Below, one piece after another: positions 61,884 to 64,000 of a stretch of 64,000 nucleotides of DNA (position 1 is its first letter; each line of letters begins with the position of its first letter). The position numbers and the translations under genes are program-made. The notes under the pieces are model-generated. The model did no database searches, was not told the origin of the DNA, and saw only the letters and a program-made list of their open reading frames with translations. The DNA is taken from positions 115,820 to 179,819 of the forward strand of contig NZ_JAEDAJ010000003.1 in the NCBI RefSeq assembly GCF_016623465.1, written 5' to 3'. Source of the stretch: Brachybacterium halotolerans (GTDB lineage: Bacteria > Actinomycetota > Actinomycetes > Actinomycetales > Dermabacteraceae).

Positions 61884-61905
61884 GGACACCTTCACTGAGG
61901 TGTCC
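61884..61905. promoter_or_regulatory. Inverted repeat just upstream of the symporter ribosome-binding site
   Basis: GGACACCT-TCACTG-AGGTGTCC has perfect 8-bp arms and ends 16 bases before the ATG. It could be a second operator half or an mRNA hairpin next to the AAAGGAG ribosome-binding site. Confidence 0.55.
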
Positions 61906-61921
61906 GAACAAAGGAGTTGGA

Positions 61922-63307
61922 ATGACCACCGCGAAGACCGCCGTGGGCGAGGAGGGCGTGCCCAACACGTCCTGGGGCGTCATCAGGGATCGCTCCCGTC
62001 AGCTGAAGGACGGCTACCTCGACCGCACGCCGCTGTTCCAGTTCATCCTGCTGTCGATCTGCTTCCCCATGTGGGGCATGGCGGCCAGCATGAACGACAT
62101 CCTCATCACCCAGTTCAAGGCCGTCTTCACGCTCTCGGACTTCGCCTCCGCCTTCGTGCAGTCCGCGTTCTACGGCGGCTACTTCCTGGTCGCGATCCCC
62201 GCCAGCCGGGTGATCCGCCGCACCAGCTACAAGACGGGACTGCTGATCGGGCTCAGCGTCTACGTGCTGGGCTGCGTGCTCTTCTTCCCCGCCTCGCAGG
62301 TCGCGACGTACTCGGTGTTCCTGTGCTCGCTCTTCGCGATCGCCATCGGGCTGTCGTTCCTGGAGACCTCGGCGAACACCTACTCCTCGATGATCGGCCC
62401 CCGGCGCCGCGCGACCCTGCGGCTGAACATCTCCCAGACCTTCACCGCCTTCGGCTTCCTGGGCGGCGCGCTGCTGGGCAAGTTCCTCGTCTTCACCGAC
62501 GGGGAGGCGCTGCACGAGCGCGTCGCGAACGCCTCCTCGCAGTCCGAGCGCCTGGCGATCACCTCGGAGGCGCTCGGCCGCACGCTCGAGCCCTACAAGG
62601 TGATCCTCGTGCTGCTGCTCGTGCTCGTGGCGCTCATCGCCATCACCCAGTACCCCCACTCCAAACCGCTGCGGGACGACGCGACCGAGCAGAAGGCCTC
62701 GATCGGCGAGACCCTCGCGTACCTGCTGCGCAACCGGATCTTCTGCGCGGGCATCATGACCCAGTTCCTGTACGTGGGCATGCAGACCGCCCTGTGGTCC
62801 TTCACGATCCGCCTGGCCCTGGTCCTCGACGACTCCCTCAACGAGCGCGCGGCCGCCTCGTACCTGATCGCCGCGTTCATCGCCTTCTTCGTCGGCAAGT
62901 TCGTGGCGAACCTGCTGATGACGCGCTTCGACGAGGACCTCGTGCTCATCATCTACTCGGCGCTCGGCATGGTCACGATCCTCTACGTGGTCGCGGCCCC
63001 GAACTTCACCTCGGTGTACGCGGCGATCGTCGCCTCCGCGCTGCTGGGCCCGTGCTGGGCGACGATCTTCGCCCGCAACCTCGACGTCATCGAGGACAAG
63101 CGGTTCACCGAGACCGGCGGGGCGATCATCGTCATGTCGATCATCGGCGGCGCCGTGATCCCCGCCGTGCAGGGCCTGATCTCCGACGCCACGGGCTCGA
63201 TGCGCTTCAGCTTCATCGTGAACCTCTTCTGCTTCGCCGCGGTGCTCGTGTACTTCCTGGTCCTGCGGCGGCGCGGCCGACGGACGACGACCGGCGAGGA
63301 GAACTGA
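61922..63307 (+). CDS. FucP-like sugar:H+ symporter (MFS)
   Basis: A 461-aa major facilitator of the L-fucose/glucose permease group with 12 hydrophobic helices. The N-terminal half includes ICFPMWGMAASMNDILITQF, where the Asp-bearing TM1 resembles the FucP proton/substrate site. SFLETSANTY is conserved in this group, and a large extracellular loop follows (about 195-225). AAAGGAG lies 6 bases before the ATG. It is followed one base later by a ribokinase, so imported ribose or a similar pentose/hexose is likely. The regulator is probably the SorC protein upstream. Confidence 0.9.
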   Translation: MTTAKTAVGEEGVPNTSWGVIRDRSRQLKDGYLDRTPLFQFILLSICFPMWGMAASMNDILITQFKAVFTLSDFASAFVQSAFYGGYFLVAIPASRVIRRTSYKTGLLIGLSVYVLGCVLFFPASQVATYSVFLCSLFAIAIGLSFLETSANTYSSMIGPRRRATLRLNISQTFTAFGFLGGALLGKFLVFTDGEALHERVANASSQSERLAITSEALGRTLEPYKVILVLLLVLVALIAITQYPHSKPLRDDATEQKASIGETLAYLLRNRIFCAGIMTQFLYVGMQTALWSFTIRLALVLDDSLNERAAASYLIAAFIAFFVGKFVANLLMTRFDEDLVLIIYSALGMVTILYVVAAPNFTSVYAAIVASALLGPCWATIFARNLDVIEDKRFTETGGAIIVMSIIGGAVIPAVQGLISDATGSMRFSFIVNLFCFAAVLVYFLVLRRRGRRTTTGEEN

Positions 63308-63308
63308 G

Positions 63309-64000
63309 ATGGCGCACGAGGCGAGGATCGCCGTCGTCGGCTCGAACATGGTCGACCTCATCTCCTACATCCACCGGATGCCGGGCGAGGGCGAGACGGT
63401 CGGGGCGCCGGACTTCCGCATGGGCTGCGGGGGCAAGGGGGCGAACCAGGCGGTGGCCGCGGCGCGTCTGGGATCCGAGGTCGTGATGGTCACGCGCGTG
63501 GGAGACGACGTCTTCGCCGAGACCACGCTGAAGAACTTCGAGGACAACCGCATCGGCACCGAGCACGTGCTGCGCACACGGGCCTCCTCCGGGGTCGCCC
63601 CGATCTTCGTGGACCCCGAGTCCCGCAACTCGATCCTCATCATCAAGGGGGCGAACGCCCTGCTCACCCCGCAGGACGTCGAGGACGCCCGGGACGCGAT
63701 CGCCCGCTGCGAGCTCATCGTCCTCCAGCTCGAGATCCCGTTCGAGACCGTCGCGGCCGCGATGGCCCTGGGTGCCGAGCTCGGCATCCCCGTGCTGCTG
63801 AACCCCGCCCCCGCCTCCCCCGACCTTGACCTCTCCCGCATCACCGGGGTCGAGTTCCTGGTGCCCAACGAGTCGGAGCTCGAGCTGCTCACCGGGATGC
63901 CGGTCGACGGACTCGAGGACATCCAGCGCGCCGCCGAGGTGCTGCTCGCCGCGGGGATCCGCAACGTCATCGTCACCCTGGGCGCGCGCGGCGCCCTGTG
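63309..64000 (+). CDS. rbsK: Ribokinase, 3' end cut by the window
   Basis: The first 230 residues of a PfkB-family ribokinase. The N-terminal signature GGKGANQAVAAARLG (from about residue 41) and substrate residues near SNMVD are present, as is LLNPAPA with the ribokinase Asn. The C-terminal signature with the catalytic Asp lies beyond the window. The ATG at 63309 starts one base after the symporter stop, so the two are coupled. It would phosphorylate the sugar imported by the FucP-like symporter. Confidence 0.93.
   Translation, partial: MAHEARIAVVGSNMVDLISYIHRMPGEGETVGAPDFRMGCGGKGANQAVAAARLGSEVVMVTRVGDDVFAETTLKNFEDNRIGTEHVLRTRASSGVAPIFVDPESRNSILIIKGANALLTPQDVEDARDAIARCELIVLQLEIPFETVAAAMALGAELGIPVLLNPAPASPDLDLSRITGVEFLVPNESELELLTGMPVDGLEDIQRAAEVLLAAGIRNVIVTLGARGAL

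Overview
The window is chromosomal DNA from a very high G+C, mycothiol-using actinobacterium. Third codon positions are nearly all G or C, GTG starts are common, and ATGA/TGATG stop-start overlaps are frequent. The gene order xseA-xseB-DUF4245-fumC-phoH-uppS-hemolysin III-mca-DUF4307-greA, together with glmS-acpS-nnr-alr-tsaE-tsaB-rimI, suggests Micrococcales, possibly a Brachybacterium-like member of Dermabacteraceae. That placement is an inference from gene content. No rRNA, tRNA, CRISPR array, insertion sequence or prophage was seen.

Layout. 0.1-6.5 kb: a divergent HxlR regulator/NAD(P)-binding oxidoreductase pair, rmuC, and a two-gene ABC exporter. 6.5-9 kb: an amino-acid permease and a tandem universal stress protein. 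9.2-25.2 kb: a conserved block with exonuclease VII, a PfkB-family sugar kinase, fumarase, PhoH, cis-prenyltransferase, a hemolysin III-like protein, mycothiol S-conjugate amidase and GreA, followed by an AI-2E-family transporter and an ABC-2 exporter. 25.2-32.5 kb: a seven-gene leftward operon, glmS-acpS-nnrDE-alr-tsaE-tsaB-rimI, joining amino-sugar, carrier-protein, NAD(P)HX-repair, D-alanine and tRNA t6A functions; nearly every junction overlaps. 32.7-41 kb: coaA, glmM, a SWIM/SNF2 helicase, rplM-rpsI and truA. 41.1-60.8 kb: de novo purine genes (purD-purC, purS-purQ, purL) interrupted by unrelated genes: a DUF222/HNH protein, an MBL hydrolase, a winged-helix regulator with a membrane protein, a nucleoside hydrolase, an RsmC/RlmG-like methyltransferase and a lipid locus. 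60.8-64 kb: a SorC-type regulator, a FucP-like sugar:H+ symporter and a ribokinase cut by the window end.

The most interesting system is the lipid locus at 51.4-58.3 kb. It holds an acyl-CoA oxidase-like flavoenzyme, a two-hotdog MaoC (R)-hydratase, a FabG4-type (R)-3-hydroxyacyl reductase/dehydrogenase, a thiolase and a divergent TetR regulator. Together they could form a complete peroxisome-like (R)-specific beta-oxidation cycle. Regulation is unusually legible in this window. About a dozen genes carry a -10-like hexamer (-A---T) 6 or 7 nt before the start codon, which is the arrangement expected of leaderless mRNAs. Two sites match the CRP/GlxR pattern TGTGA-N6-TCACA, one exactly and one with a single mismatch. 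Several other dyads sit directly on candidate promoters. Low-complexity insertions and short tandem repeats inside genes (alr, tsaE, the methyltransferase, a small membrane protein) are a second theme.
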